Under the pieces are notes generated by a model that had not been told where the DNA came from, ran no database searches, and saw nothing but the letters and a program-made list of their open reading frames with translations. Shown here one piece after another: positions 45,088 to 53,811 of a stretch of 64,000 nt of DNA. Each line of letters begins with the position of its first letter. Position 1 is the first letter of the stretch. This DNA is from Halorussus salilacus (lineage in GTDB: Archaea; Halobacteriota; Halobacteria; Halobacteriales; Haladaptataceae), in assembly GCF_024138125.1 (NCBI RefSeq), contig NZ_CP099993.1, forward strand, positions 2,480,001 through 2,544,000, written 5' to 3'. A program made the translations under genes and the position numbers.

Positions 45088-45744
45088 GTGACCGTCGACG
45101 CCGTCGTCTTCGACTTCGATTACACGCTGACCGTGCCGGACCGACCCCGTCAGGAGGTGCTCGACGAGGCGACCGACGCCGTGGGTGCCCCGCGGCTGTC
45201 GCGCGAAGCGTACTTGGATGCCCATTCACGCCACCTCGACAGCGACACCAGGGTGCCAATCTTCGCCGAACTCCTGCCCGAGGACGCCGACATCGACCCC
45301 GAGGCGCTCGCCGACGCCTACCGCGAGAAGGTCGCCGACTCGCTCGTGGCGGTCGCGGGCGTCCCCGGCCTGCTCGCGGCCCTCGGCGAGGAGTACAGGC
45401 TCGGCCTGCTCACGAACGGCCCGGCCGACGCCCAGCGGAGCAAACTCGACCGCTTCGACTGGGTCGAGGAGTTCGACGCGATAGCGATCACCGGGAACCT
45501 CGACGCGGGCAAGCCCGACGAGCGGGCCTTCCGGGCCATCCTCGACGCGCTCGGCGTCGACCCCGACGAGGCGGTGTACGTCGGCGACGACCCCGACGCC
45601 GACGTTCACGGCGCGCAGGCCGCGGGGATGTACGCCGTCCACGTCGTCTACGAGGGCGGCCCCGACCCCGTGCCGGACGCCGACGCCGTCGTCGAGCGCG
45701 ACGCGCTCGCCGACGAGCTACCGGATATCGTCGCCCGACTGTGA
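45088..45744 (+). CDS. HAD-superfamily hydrolase
   Basis: 218 residues from GTG 45088. Motif I 'VVFDFDYTLTV' (DxDxT), motif II 'LLTNG', motif III Lys in 'NLDAGKPDERAFRAI', motif IV 'VYVGDDPDADVHGAQAAGM'. A phosphatase or related hydrolase with a small alpha-helical cap; substrate unknown. The last 27 bases overlap the end of the convergent gene at 45718. Confidence 0.92.
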   Translation: MTVDAVVFDFDYTLTVPDRPRQEVLDEATDAVGAPRLSREAYLDAHSRHLDSDTRVPIFAELLPEDADIDPEALADAYREKVADSLVAVAGVPGLLAALGEEYRLGLLTNGPADAQRSKLDRFDWVEEFDAIAITGNLDAGKPDERAFRAILDALGVDPDEAVYVGDDPDADVHGAQAAGMYAVHVVYEGGPDPVPDADAVVERDALADELPDIVARL

Positions 45745-46167
45745 CCCGGAATCGTCGCCCGGCTCCGACCCGGCGTCCGCGCCGGACCGCAGGACCGCCA
45801 CCAGCACGTCGGTCGCACGCTTGACCTCTGCGCCGTCCTCGACGAACACCAGCGTTCTGGGCGGTCGGACCGCCTTCGGTCGGACCCTGAGGTCGACCTC
45901 CTCGGCGGCTTCTGCGGCCGCGTCGACTCCCTCGCGGAACTCGATGCGAGCGCGGTCGTCGTGGACGTAGACTTCGGCGAGGATTTCGGTGTCTTCCGTT
46001 CCCCGGCGGGCGATTCGGTACGCCAGCTCGCCGTCGGCCGACCCCTCGACGTCGGGGTCGGCGTCGACGACCGCCAGCGCGCCGAGACCGGAGTCCTCGC
46101 GGCCGTCGACCTCCGAGGAGAGGAGCTGAGCGATGCGCTTGCCGTCGGTGGTTCGGTCCTCGACCAT
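45718..46167 (-). CDS. Conserved haloarchaeal protein of unknown function
   Basis: 149 residues, starting 'MVEDRTTDGKRIAQLLSSEV', acidic. A single alpha/beta domain with 'ALAVVDADPDVEGSADGELA', 'YVHDDRARIEFREGVDAAAE', 'RPPRTLVFVEDGAEVKRATD', followed by a disordered tail of repeating 'SGxxxGDD'. I recognise the pattern as common in haloarchaea without a known function. The stop is within the 3' end of the HAD gene (27-base overlap). Confidence 0.75.
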   Translation of the reverse strand: MVEDRTTDGKRIAQLLSSEVDGREDSGLGALAVVDADPDVEGSADGELAYRIARRGTEDTEILAEVYVHDDRARIEFREGVDAAAEAAEEVDLRVRPKAVRPPRTLVFVEDGAEVKRATDVLVAVLRSGADAGSEPGDDSGSQSGDDIR

Positions 46168-46193
46168 GGGAGAAGGAAGGGCGAACGCCGGGA

Positions 46194-46646
46194 TTAGCCT
46201 TCGGCTTTGAGTTCCTCGCGGGCGTCGGCGGCCTCCTCGCTCGCGTCGATACCCCTCCGGCGGGCGTAGACGACCGCCGCCGCCTCGATGGTGACCCCGA
46301 GGTCGCCTTGGAGTTCGTTTATCTCGGCGACCGCGGTCTGCTTGTCGGTCCCGGCCGCGACCACCTCGTCGAGCAGGCGCTCGAAGGTCGAGCGCTCCTG
46401 AAGGATGGACTCGTCGGGCACGAACTCCTCGGGAATCTCGACCTCGGAGGGGTCGAACTCCGCGACCACGTCGCCGTCCTCGCGGGCGAGCAGGCCCCCG
46501 CCGCTGGCCACGTCCACGAGGCGCTCGGCCTGGTCGGGCGAGAACCAGTCGCGGTCGAGCGACAGCGCGACCACGAACTCGCTCTCGGGCATCGACTCCT
46601 TGCCCTTCTGCTGGAACGGGGCGGCCACCGCGATTCGCAGGCTCAT
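46194..46646 (-). CDS. DUF2240 family protein
   Basis: 150 residues from ATG 46646 (MSLRIAVAAPFQQKGKESMP); the open frame upstream is not coding. 'SEFVVALSLDRDWFSPDQAERLVDVA' and 'LQGDLGVTIEAAAVVYARRRGID' match the archaeal DUF2240 family. Function unknown. Codon use is as in its neighbours. Divergent from the S8e gene. Confidence 0.85.
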   Translation of the reverse strand: MSLRIAVAAPFQQKGKESMPESEFVVALSLDRDWFSPDQAERLVDVASGGGLLAREDGDVVAEFDPSEVEIPEEFVPDESILQERSTFERLLDEVVAAGTDKQTAVAEINELQGDLGVTIEAAAVVYARRRGIDASEEAADAREELKAEG

Positions 46647-46730
46647 CGCTCGGAAGGGCGCGGGTCGGGGGCCTAAATGTGACGGTCTCGGGCGGGGTCG
46701 TCGGCCGAGCGCCCCGGAAGCTAATCCGAG

Positions 46731-46738
46731 ATATATAA
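46731..46738 (+). promoter_or_regulatory. TATA box of rps8e
   Basis: ATATATAA at 46731-46738, ATG at 46764. With a start ~25 bases after the TATA box, the mRNA would be leaderless or nearly so, as is usual in haloarchaea. Confidence 0.75.
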
Positions 46739-46763
46739 GTGTAGGCTCGCCGATTTCCAGAGT

Positions 46764-47141
46764 ATGAAAGACCAGGGAGGCTCCACGCGCAAGCGTACCG
46801 GCGGCCGACTCCGTCCGTCGCACAAGAAGAAGAAGCACGAACTGGGCCGCGAACCCACCGAGACCACGGTCGGTGAGTCCACGTTCCGGACCATCGACGC
46901 CCGCGGCAACACGCAGAAGACCCGCGCGCTCGCGACCGACGTCGCGAGCGTCGCGGTCGAGGGCGAGACCGTCGAGGCGACCATCGAGGACGTGGTCGAG
47001 AACGCCGCCAACCCCAACTACGTCCGGCGGAACATCGTCACCAAGGGCGCGATCATCGAGACCAGCGAGGGCCGCGCCCGCGTCACGTCCCGACCGGGCC
47101 AGACCGGCAACGTGAACGCCGTCCTCGTCGACGACGAGTAA
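46764..47141 (+). CDS. rps8e: 30S ribosomal protein S8e
   Basis: 125-residue S8e, found only in archaea and eukaryotes. The start 'MKDQGGSTRKRTGGRLRPSH' is the conserved basic N-terminus, with 'NPNYVRRNIVTKGAIIETSEG' downstream. A solitary gene, transcribed from its own TATA box (46731). The end is 16 bases from the stop of the convergent radB. Confidence 0.96.
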   Translation: MKDQGGSTRKRTGGRLRPSHKKKKHELGREPTETTVGESTFRTIDARGNTQKTRALATDVASVAVEGETVEATIEDVVENAANPNYVRRNIVTKGAIIETSEGRARVTSRPGQTGNVNAVLVDDE

Positions 47142-47157
47142 GTCGCGTATCGCCTTT

Positions 47158-47895
47158 TTACGGTACGTCCTCAGCGCCCTCCAGCCCCGCGTCCGTGATT
47201 CGGAACTGGGCGGTCTCGCCCGCGGGTCTCGCGCGGTGCTTTTCGAGGGTCGCGCGACGGTTCCCGCCCCGGAAGCGGTCGATGCGGACCACCGTGCCGG
47301 TCCAGTGTTCGAGGGTGTGGCCCCCGAGCGGCCGGGCGCGGTCGCCGTCGGGGTCGGTGTACACCTGATTGGTCAGCACCACGGCGAGGTCGTGCTTGCG
47401 CGCCAGCGACAGCAGGTGGGTGACCTGACTCGCGACCTGCCGGAGCGCCTCGCCGCCCTCGGTGTCCTCCGAGCGCTTGAGCCGGTAGAATCCGGTCGCG
47501 CTGTCGAGGACCACGAGGTCGGCGCGGTCGGCGAGGTCGCCAACGTCCCGGACCGCCTCCTGCTGGTCCTCGAAGTCGTAGGCCTCCTTGATGACGATGC
47601 GGGAGGTCAGGTCGGCCACGGCGTCGGCGTCGGCGTCGTCGGCCGACGACGCCGACGCCGTGGCGTTCGCGCGGGCCTCCGCGACCTGTTCGAACCGCGC
47701 GAGCGACAGCCCCTCGGTGTCGACGTACACCGCGGTTCCGCCCGCCGCGGCGACTTCGACCGCCGCGCCGAGCGCGACGTTGGTCTTGCCCGCCGCGGGC
47801 GGGCCGTACACCTGCGTGACGGTCCCGCGCTCGAACCCGCCGCCCAGCAGGTCGTCGAGCGGCCCGCACCCGGTCGGGATGGTCTCGTCGTTCAC
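47158..47895 (-). CDS. radB: DNA repair and recombination protein RadB
   Basis: 245 residues from GTG 47895 (MNDETIPTGCGPLDDLLGGG); the open frame upstream adds nine codons without conservation. Walker A 'VYGPPAAGKTNVAL' near residues 30-43; Walker B 'DLVVLDSATGFYRL'. RadB is a RadA paralogue that assists RadA in recombination. An Ala/Ser/Asp insert (about residues 78-95) contains a 30-base palindrome (47628-47657). Confidence 0.93.
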   Translation of the reverse strand: MNDETIPTGCGPLDDLLGGGFERGTVTQVYGPPAAGKTNVALGAAVEVAAAGGTAVYVDTEGLSLARFEQVAEARANATASASSADDADADAVADLTSRIVIKEAYDFEDQQEAVRDVGDLADRADLVVLDSATGFYRLKRSEDTEGGEALRQVASQVTHLLSLARKHDLAVVLTNQVYTDPDGDRARPLGGHTLEHWTGTVVRIDRFRGGNRRATLEKHRARPAGETAQFRITDAGLEGAEDVP

Positions 47896-48002
47896 GACCG
47901 GGGGTTGGTCCCACCCGGTCAAAAGGTTCGGGATTCGCTACTGGAGTTTCGGAACCGAGGCGCTCGGAATCCCGACTCTCGAAGACGCGCTCGGTGTTGA
48001 GT

Positions 48003-48120
48003 CATCCCCGGCGCGTGCGGGCGAATCCCTTGTGGATTCGCCTAACTGCGCGAGGGATGAGTATCGCAGGAGCGACCAACGGGAGCGACGAGAAACGCAA
48101 TCGGCTGGGGAGGATGTGGC
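48003..48120 (+). repeat. Dispersed element core, copy B (possible structured RNA)
   Basis: CATCCCCGGCGCGTGC, hairpin (48020-48028 with 48034-48042, loop CTTGT), GCGCGAGGGATGAGTATC, then CAATCGGCTGGGGAGGATGTGG. Same order as copy A (35127-35250); the hairpin bases are different but pair perfectly. Confidence 0.75.
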
Positions 48121-48149
48121 TTTCGGCTGAGGACCCAGTCCACAGTTAG

Positions 48150-48226
48150 GGCGGACTGAAAGGGGCCCTCCAGTCGCGTCAGAAGGACGTGGTCGGCTCA
48201 GCGACCGCAACCGGGCGGGGGCTTTC
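48150..48226 (-). repeat. Dispersed hairpin element, copy B2 (short, inverted)
   Basis: On the minus strand: GAAAGCCCCCGCCCGG ... GGGCCCCTTTCAGTCCGCC. Shorter than copies A1/C, with a reduced inner hairpin region. It lies directly after core copy B, as copy A2 does after core A, so core plus inverted element seem to be one unit. Confidence 0.75.
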
Positions 48227-48310
48227 GAGGAAAATTTCACCGATAATATATTTAGGATATTAGGCTCGAAGCCGAGGTAATGATACATGATAAATAATTG
48301 ACACGGACAT

Positions 48311-48319
48311 TTTTATATG
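48311..48319 (+). promoter_or_regulatory. TATA box of the orphan gene
   Basis: TTTTATATG-type stretch at 48311-48319, ~22-30 bases before ATG 48341, compatible with a leaderless transcript. It lies in AT-rich DNA, which lowers its specificity. Confidence 0.45.
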
Positions 48320-48340
48320 ATTTAGTGCTACTAATACCTT

Positions 48341-48574
48341 ATGGGTGGGAATGATGACTCGCACGATGACTTTTTAGCCGCATGTGATGAATTAGCAGAC
48401 CTAATTGAAGAGCAACTAAATGAGAAAACGGGGATTGAGTGGGAAGTAACGAAAATCCAGAAAACGGAGGGCGGGACGTCTCTATACGCAAAGCCAGACA
48501 TAAATATGGACAATAAATTAGGGCGTACAGTGGACATTCAGTCGCCAGGAGTGGAGGTTTTGATTTCACATTAA
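48341..48574 (+). CDS. AT-rich orphan protein, unknown function
   Basis: 77 residues; codon use is full of A/T-ending codons, unlike all surrounding genes. The first half is an acidic amphipathic helix ('DDFLAACDELADLIEEQLNE'), the second half beta-like ('IEWEVTKIQKTEGGTSLYAK'). No membrane segment, no Cys pairs, no recognised motif. Flanked by AT-rich DNA (48230-48700), it is probably of foreign origin. A chance frame is possible but the codon pattern and TATA box argue for a gene. Confidence 0.5.
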   Translation: MGGNDDSHDDFLAACDELADLIEEQLNEKTGIEWEVTKIQKTEGGTSLYAKPDINMDNKLGRTVDIQSPGVEVLISH

Positions 48575-48730
48575 TTAGAAAGCAGTTGTAATATATGCAA
48601 TTATAAATTAATTTAGCACATATCTACCCACACCAATTCAGATATTAATATCGAGAATGGCTACTGGTCACTCGAACGGCTCTCTCCCCAACAACCGTAC
48701 TTTTCACCCCCGACGACCAAACCCCGAGTA

Positions 48731-49477
48731 GTGACAGTCGTCGTCGCCACCGAGGACTTCGAAGTGTACCACGGCGTGGTCAACGAACTCCGGGACCGCG
48801 GAGTGACCTTCACCACGGTCGAACTCGACGCCGACCTCCCCGACTCGGCGCGGGTCTTGATCCGCGCCGAGGGCGACTCGGTGGACGCCGAGGGCGTCGA
48901 AACGGTGGTCGCCGACCCCGACGAGCCCCGGCGCGCGGTCGAGGAGGCGCTGGCCCGCCTGCGGGGCGGCGGGGGTCGGACCGTCGTGGGAATCGACCCC
49001 GGAACCCGGCCCGGCATCGCGGTCCTCTCGGGCGGCGTGGTGGTCGCGGCGTTCCACGTCCCGCTCGCCGACGTGGCCGAGGTCGTCCGCGAGGAGGTCG
49101 CCGATGCGGTGGACCCGGTGGTCCGAATCGGCGACGGCGCGCGCCTGCAGGGCGCACAGCTCGTCCGCGAGCTGGAGGACGTGCCGGTCGAACTCGTCGA
49201 CGAGACCGGGACGACGCCCTACCTCGGCACCGGCGCGCGCGGGATGGGTGACGTGCTGGCGGCGGTCAACATCGCCCGACTGGAGGGCGAGCGCGTGGAG
49301 GGCCGGGAGATAGAGCCGACCGCCGGGGAACTGAAGGTCATCAAGAACCGCTCGCGCGAGCGGTCCGAGGACAACCGGGAAATCGACGAGGAACTGGCCC
49401 GGCGGGTGGCGTCGGGGGACCTGACGCTGGAGGAGGCGATGGAGGAGCATCGGGAGGGAGACAGACGAGAGAGTTGA
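48731..49477 (+). CDS. RNase H-fold (RuvC/YqgF-like) conserved protein
   Basis: 248 residues from GTG 48731. An N-terminal ~70-residue alpha/beta domain precedes the strand 'TVVGIDPGTRPGIAVLSGG', whose 'D-P-G-(x)-R/G' pattern recalls the first metal Asp of the RuvC/YqgF RNase H-like fold. More acidic positions follow at 'VVRIGDGARLQGAQLV', and 'LVDETGTTP'. The C-terminal ~50 residues are charged. It may be a nuclease or a scaffolding relative; no substrate can be named. The gene lies between the AT-rich island and larC. Confidence 0.72.
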   Translation: MTVVVATEDFEVYHGVVNELRDRGVTFTTVELDADLPDSARVLIRAEGDSVDAEGVETVVADPDEPRRAVEEALARLRGGGGRTVVGIDPGTRPGIAVLSGGVVVAAFHVPLADVAEVVREEVADAVDPVVRIGDGARLQGAQLVRELEDVPVELVDETGTTPYLGTGARGMGDVLAAVNIARLEGERVEGREIEPTAGELKVIKNRSRERSEDNREIDEELARRVASGDLTLEEAMEEHREGDRRES

Positions 49478-49530
49478 AACGCTATCTTGTCTACAAGTCG
49501 AACTGTTGGAAACGTGGCTGAGGATTCCCC

Positions 49531-49712
49531 GAAAGCCCCCGCCAGCTCGCCACCGGCAGAGCTCCGCTCTGCCGAGCCCTCGTTCGCTTCGCTCACGAGG
49601 AGGCCGCTGACCGACATATCTCGGCCTCTCCGCACCACCCGGCCGAGATAGGGGTCGGTCAGGCGACCACGGGCCGAAGGCCCGCGAGCGGGCGGCCCCT
49701 TTCATTCCCGCC
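49531..49712 (+). repeat. Dispersed hairpin element, copy C
   Basis: Begins GAAAGCCCCCGCCAGCTCGC, ends GGCCCCTTTCATTCCCGCC. Two inner hairpins: GGCAGAGC with GCTCTGCC (about 49555-49573), and the CTGACCGACATATCTCGGCC region with GGCCGAGATAGGGGTCGGTCAG (49607-49662). It matches copy A1 in ends and in the position of the ATATC/GATAG hairpin. Confidence 0.85.
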
Positions 49713-49734
49713 CACGGTGGTTAGTCCGGACCAC

Positions 49735-51174
49735 TCAGAGACGATTTCTCGCTTCGATCTCGGCCCGTCGCATCACCTCGCGTACCGCCACGTCGGCCTC
49801 TCTCGCCACCGCCGCGCAGTCGTCGTACTCGGCGCTCACGTCGTACACCTCGCCCGCGTCGTCGCTCGCGATTTTCACGTCCACCTCGTAACGGTCGCCG
49901 TCGAACTCGACGGCGACCGTCTCGAACGCTCGCTGGGCAATCCACCGGTGGGTCGCGCCTGTCTGGCGAATCCCGAGGGTTCCGGTCTCCTCGGCGAGTC
50001 GGCGGGCGACCTTCCGGGCGTCGTCGGGCTTGCAGACGACCTTCACGAGGTGGCCCGGCCGGGACTTCTTCATGGTGAGCGGGACGACCGACACGTCGCG
50101 CGCGCCGACTTCCCTGAGCGACTCCTGGAGGCCGCCCAGAATCTCGGGCGGCGCGTCGTCGAGGTTGGTTTCGAGGACCGCGACGTCGTCGTAGACGAGG
50201 TCCCCTGCTCTCTCCGTCTCGCTCGCTCCCACCATCGCCCGCAGGACGTTCGGGTGGTCCGGGAAGTCGTACCCGCCAGCGCCGTAGCCCGACGCGGTGA
50301 CGTTCAGCGCGGGGAGCGCCTCGACGCCCTCGGCGAAGTGCGCGAGGATGGCGGCCCCGGTGGGCGTCAGGAGTTCGGCCTCGACCGGGCCGCCGCGGAG
50401 CGACCAGTCGGCGCGCTCGGCGATCTCGACCACGGCGGGCGTCGGGACGGGGTAGGTGCCGTGGCTCATCTCCATCTCCCCGCCGCCGGTCGAGACCGGG
50501 AGCGTGACGATTCGCTCGGGCGCGAGGTCGTCCACGAGGAGCGCCGTCCCGACGATGTCGGCGATGGCGTCGTCGGCGCCGACCTCGTGGAAGTGCGTGG
50601 ATTCGAGGTCGGTGCCGTGGACGCTCGACTCGGCCTCCCCGAGGAGTTCGAAGACCGCGAGGGCGTCGTCCTCGACGCCCTCGGGGAGGGCCATCGACTC
50701 GACGATGTCGACGACTTCGGGGTAGGTCCTGAGCGGCCCCGAACCCTCGGCGTGGGTGTGGTCGTGGGTGTGGTCGTGGGTGTGGTCGTGGTCGTGGTGG
50801 TCGTCGTGATGGTCGTGGGTGTGGTGGCTGTTGTGGTCGTGGGTGTGGTGGCTGTTGTGGTCGTGGCTGTGGTCGTGATTTCCGTCGCCGTGAGAATGGT
50901 CGTGGTCGTGGTCGTGGCCGTGGCCGTGGTCGTGGTCGTGACCGTGGTCGCGGTCGGTCTCGCTCTCGCCCCCGTCGCCGTCTTCCCCGTCCAGCAGGAC
51001 CGAGACGGTCGTCGCGGAGATGCCGTTCTTCTCGGTCGTTCCGACCTCGTAGGTCACCCCGAGCGCGTCCTCGACCGGCGCGAGCGCATCGCGGTCGGCC
51101 CCAGCGGCCAGGAGGGCGGCGAGGAGCATGTCCCCGCTCGCGCCCATCCGGCCGTCGAATGCGAGCGTTTGCAT
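49735..51174 (-). CDS. larC: Nickel-pincer cofactor protein LarC with His-rich linker
   Basis: 479 residues from ATG 51174 (MQTLAFDGRMGASGDMLLAA, the conserved LarC start). LarC inserts Ni(II) into the pyridinium-dithiocarboxylate pincer cofactor of lactate racemase-type enzymes. Between residues ~77 and 145 there is a linker of alternating His and Asp (HD/HT/HS repeats), about half His, coded by GTGGTCGTG-type repeats (about 50750-50945). This may store or deliver nickel. The C-terminal domain, 'LETNLDDAPPEILGGLQESL', is intact. larB/larE are not seen here. Confidence 0.92.
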   Translation of the reverse strand: MQTLAFDGRMGASGDMLLAALLAAGADRDALAPVEDALGVTYEVGTTEKNGISATTVSVLLDGEDGDGGESETDRDHGHDHDHGHGHDHDHDHSHGDGNHDHSHDHNSHHTHDHNSHHTHDHHDDHHDHDHTHDHTHDHTHAEGSGPLRTYPEVVDIVESMALPEGVEDDALAVFELLGEAESSVHGTDLESTHFHEVGADDAIADIVGTALLVDDLAPERIVTLPVSTGGGEMEMSHGTYPVPTPAVVEIAERADWSLRGGPVEAELLTPTGAAILAHFAEGVEALPALNVTASGYGAGGYDFPDHPNVLRAMVGASETERAGDLVYDDVAVLETNLDDAPPEILGGLQESLREVGARDVSVVPLTMKKSRPGHLVKVVCKPDDARKVARRLAEETGTLGIRQTGATHRWIAQRAFETVAVEFDGDRYEVDVKIASDDAGEVYDVSAEYDDCAAVAREADVAVREVMRRAEIEARNRL

Positions 51175-51462
51175 ACAGGTAGTGGGGCGGTTCGTAGCGA
51201 AAAAGCCGGTGGTTCCGGTCGGGGGGACCGTCTTCACCCTCGGAGCGCCCCGAGCTGAAAGCCGATATTAAACCGGGCCCGAGTACGCCGAAATAATCAC
51301 GGGGACGCAAAACGGCTTTGTAGCGCGAACACGTATGCAAATCCATAGCATGCGCACGAAGTTCCCGCCGCTCTCGGCCGGTTCGACGGTGGAATCTCCC
51401 GGTAGCAAAGGACTTATCCCCGACGGACGCGGATTGTCAAACAATCCCCGTACGCCCTAATC

Positions 51463-53688
51463 ATGAACGAAGTCCAACTAGAGGTGGCGAAGGCGTACCC
51501 GAACGACTCGGGACGCGGCATCGCTCGCCTCGACCCCGACACGTTGCTCCATCTGAAGCTGAGCCCCGGCGACATCATCGAGATCGAGGGCGGTGACACC
51601 ACCGCCGCGAAGGTGTGGCGGGCCGACCGACAGGACTGGAACACCGACACGGTCCGCATCGACGGCTTCACCCGCCAGAACGCCGACGTGGGTATCGGCG
51701 AGCGCGTCGAAATCCGGAAGGCCGAGGCCGAGAAGGCCGACAAGCTGGTGCTCGCGCCGCCCGAGGAGGCCAGCGTCCAGTTCGGCTCGGACGCCGCCGG
51801 GATGGTCAAGCGCCAGATACTCAAGCGCCCGGTGGTCGAGCGCGACATCGTCCCCGTGATGTCGAGCACGAACCACCCGTTCATGCGGTCGCCCGGACAG
51901 GCGATTCCGCTCATCGCGGTCGAGACAGACCCCGACGGGGTCTGTCTCATCACCGAGGACACCGAGGTCGAACTCCGCGAGGAGCCCATCAGCGGCTTCG
52001 AGAAGACGGGCGGGGGCATCACCTACGAGGACATCGGCGGCCTCGAAAGCGAGATCCAGCGCGTCCGGGAGATGGTCGAACTCCCGATGAAGCACCCCCA
52101 GATATTCAAGAAGCTGGGCATCGAGCCGCCACAGGGCGTCCTCCTCCACGGCCCGCCGGGGACGGGCAAGACCCTGCTCGCGAAGGCGGTCGCCAACGAG
52201 ACCTCCGCGAGCTTCTTCTCCATCGCGGGCCCCGAGATAATCTCGAAGTACTACGGGGAGTCCGAGCAACAGCTCCGGGAGATATTCGAGGACGCGACCG
52301 AGGAGTCGCCCTCCATCATCTTCATCGACGAACTCGACTCCATCGCGCCCAAGCGCGAGGACGTGACCGGCGAGGTCGAGCGCCGGGTCGTGGCCCAACT
52401 GCTGACGATGATGGACGGCCTCGAATCCCGCGGGCAGGTCATCGTCATCGCCGCGACGAACCGGGTCGACTCGGTCGACCCCGCGCTCCGGCGTCCGGGT
52501 CGGTTCGACCGCGAGATCGAGATCGGCGTCCCCGACGAGACGGGGCGCGAGGAGGTCCTCCAGATTCACACCCGCGGGATGCCCCTCAGCGACGACGTCG
52601 ACCTCTCGCGGCTCGCCAACGACACCCACGGTTTCGTGGGTGCCGACATCGAGAGCCTGACCAAGGAGGCCGCGATGAAGGCCCTGCGCCGGTACCTCCC
52701 CGAGATCGACCTCGACGAGGAGGACATCCCGCCGAGCCTCATCGACCGGATGATAGTCAAGCGCGAGGACTTCAACGGCGCGTTGAACGAGGTCGAGCCC
52801 TCCGCGATGCGCGAGGTCCTCGTCGAGCTTCCGAAGGTGTCGTGGGACGACGTGGGCGGTCTCGAAGACGCCAAGGAGCAGGTCCAAGAGAGCGTCGAGT
52901 GGCCCCTCTCCTCGCCCGAGAAGTTCCGGCGGCTGGGCATCGACCCGCCGAGCGGGGTCCTGCTGTACGGCCCGCCGGGGACGGGCAAGACCCTGATGGC
53001 GAAGGCGGTCGCCAACGAGACCAACGCCAACTTCATCTCCGTGCGGGGCCCCCAACTGCTCAGCAAGTGGGTCGGCGAGTCCGAGAAGGCCATCCGCCAG
53101 ACGTTCCGGAAGGCCCGGCAGGTCTCCCCGACCGTCATCTTCTTCGACGAACTCGACAGCCTCGCGCCCTCGCGGAGTCAGGAGGTCGGGTCGAACGTCT
53201 CCGAGCGCGTGGTGAATCAGCTCCTCACGGAACTCGACGGACTGGAGGAGCAGGGCGACGTGATGGTCATCGGCGCGACCAACCGCCCGGACATGATCGA
53301 CCCCGCGCTCATCCGGTCGGGCCGGTTCGACCGCCTCGTGATGATCGGCCAGCCCGACGAGGAGGGCCGCGAGCAGATACTCAAGATCCACACCGACGAC
53401 ACGCCGCTGGCGGCCGACGTGAGCCTGCGCGAACTCGCCGAGATAACCGACGGCTACGTGGGGAGCGACCTCGAGTCCATCGGCCGCGAGGCCGCCATCG
53501 AGGCGCTCCGGGAGGACGACGACGCCACCGAGGTCCAGATGCGCCACTTCCGGCAGGCGATGGAGAACGTCCGGCCCACCATCACCGACGACCTGCTCGA
53601 CTACTACGAGCAGATGGAAGACGAGTTCAAGGGCGGCGGCTCCGAACCCACGCAGGGTCGGCGCGGCGGCCGCATCGGCTTCCAGTAG
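51463..53688 (+). CDS. cdc48: CDC48-type AAA+ ATPase
   Basis: 741 residues, homohexameric p97/VAT-type unfoldase. N-terminal substrate/cofactor domain (1-~185), D1 with Walker A '[14 protein letters not shown]' (near 229) and Walker B '[12 protein letters not shown]' (near 284), D2 with '[14 protein letters not shown]' (near 502) and '[12 protein letters not shown]' (near 558), and a short C-terminal tail. Unfolds proteins, often for the proteasome. 288 bases of 5' spacer end in a possible TATA ('ACTTATCC', about 51410). Length is standard for haloarchaeal CDC48. Confidence 0.96.
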   Translation: MNEVQLEVAKAYPNDSGRGIARLDPDTLLHLKLSPGDIIEIEGGDTTAAKVWRADRQDWNTDTVRIDGFTRQNADVGIGERVEIRKAEAEKADKLVLAPPEEASVQFGSDAAGMVKRQILKRPVVERDIVPVMSSTNHPFMRSPGQAIPLIAVETDPDGVCLITEDTEVELREEPISGFEKTGGGITYEDIGGLESEIQRVREMVELPMKHPQIFKKLGIEPPQGVLLHGPPGTGKTLLAKAVANETSASFFSIAGPEIISKYYGESEQQLREIFEDATEESPSIIFIDELDSIAPKREDVTGEVERRVVAQLLTMMDGLESRGQVIVIAATNRVDSVDPALRRPGRFDREIEIGVPDETGREEVLQIHTRGMPLSDDVDLSRLANDTHGFVGADIESLTKEAAMKALRRYLPEIDLDEEDIPPSLIDRMIVKREDFNGALNEVEPSAMREVLVELPKVSWDDVGGLEDAKEQVQESVEWPLSSPEKFRRLGIDPPSGVLLYGPPGTGKTLMAKAVANETNANFISVRGPQLLSKWVGESEKAIRQTFRKARQVSPTVIFFDELDSLAPSRSQEVGSNVSERVVNQLLTELDGLEEQGDVMVIGATNRPDMIDPALIRSGRFDRLVMIGQPDEEGREQILKIHTDDTPLAADVSLRELAEITDGYVGSDLESIGREAAIEALREDDDATEVQMRHFRQAMENVRPTITDDLLDYYEQMEDEFKGGGSEPTQGRRGGRIGFQ

Positions 53689-53811
53689 CGCCGACGGCTG
53701 TCCCCGTTTCGAGGGAATCCGCTCGTCCCGGTACATAATTCTTTGGGTCGTTCGCTCGCCCAGCGCCCGCGATTCCCCTTTTAAGGTATCGGCCCGAGTA
53801 GTGGCGGATAC

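Larger units (their letters stand above)
47896..48340. other. Spacer with dispersed element copy B and AT-rich promoter
   Basis: 445 bases without a credible gene. Left part (48003-48120) is copy B of the element core; 48150-48226 is an inverted copy of the GAAAG/GGCCCCTTTC element. From ~48230 the DNA becomes strongly AT-rich and leads into the orphan gene at 48341. The frames seen on the minus strand are not convincing. Confidence 0.75.

Noticed and set aside
47938-48288. 116-aa minus-strand ORF before the orphan gene
   Set aside because: It spans copy B of the repeat element, whose RNA-like structure explains the DNA better.
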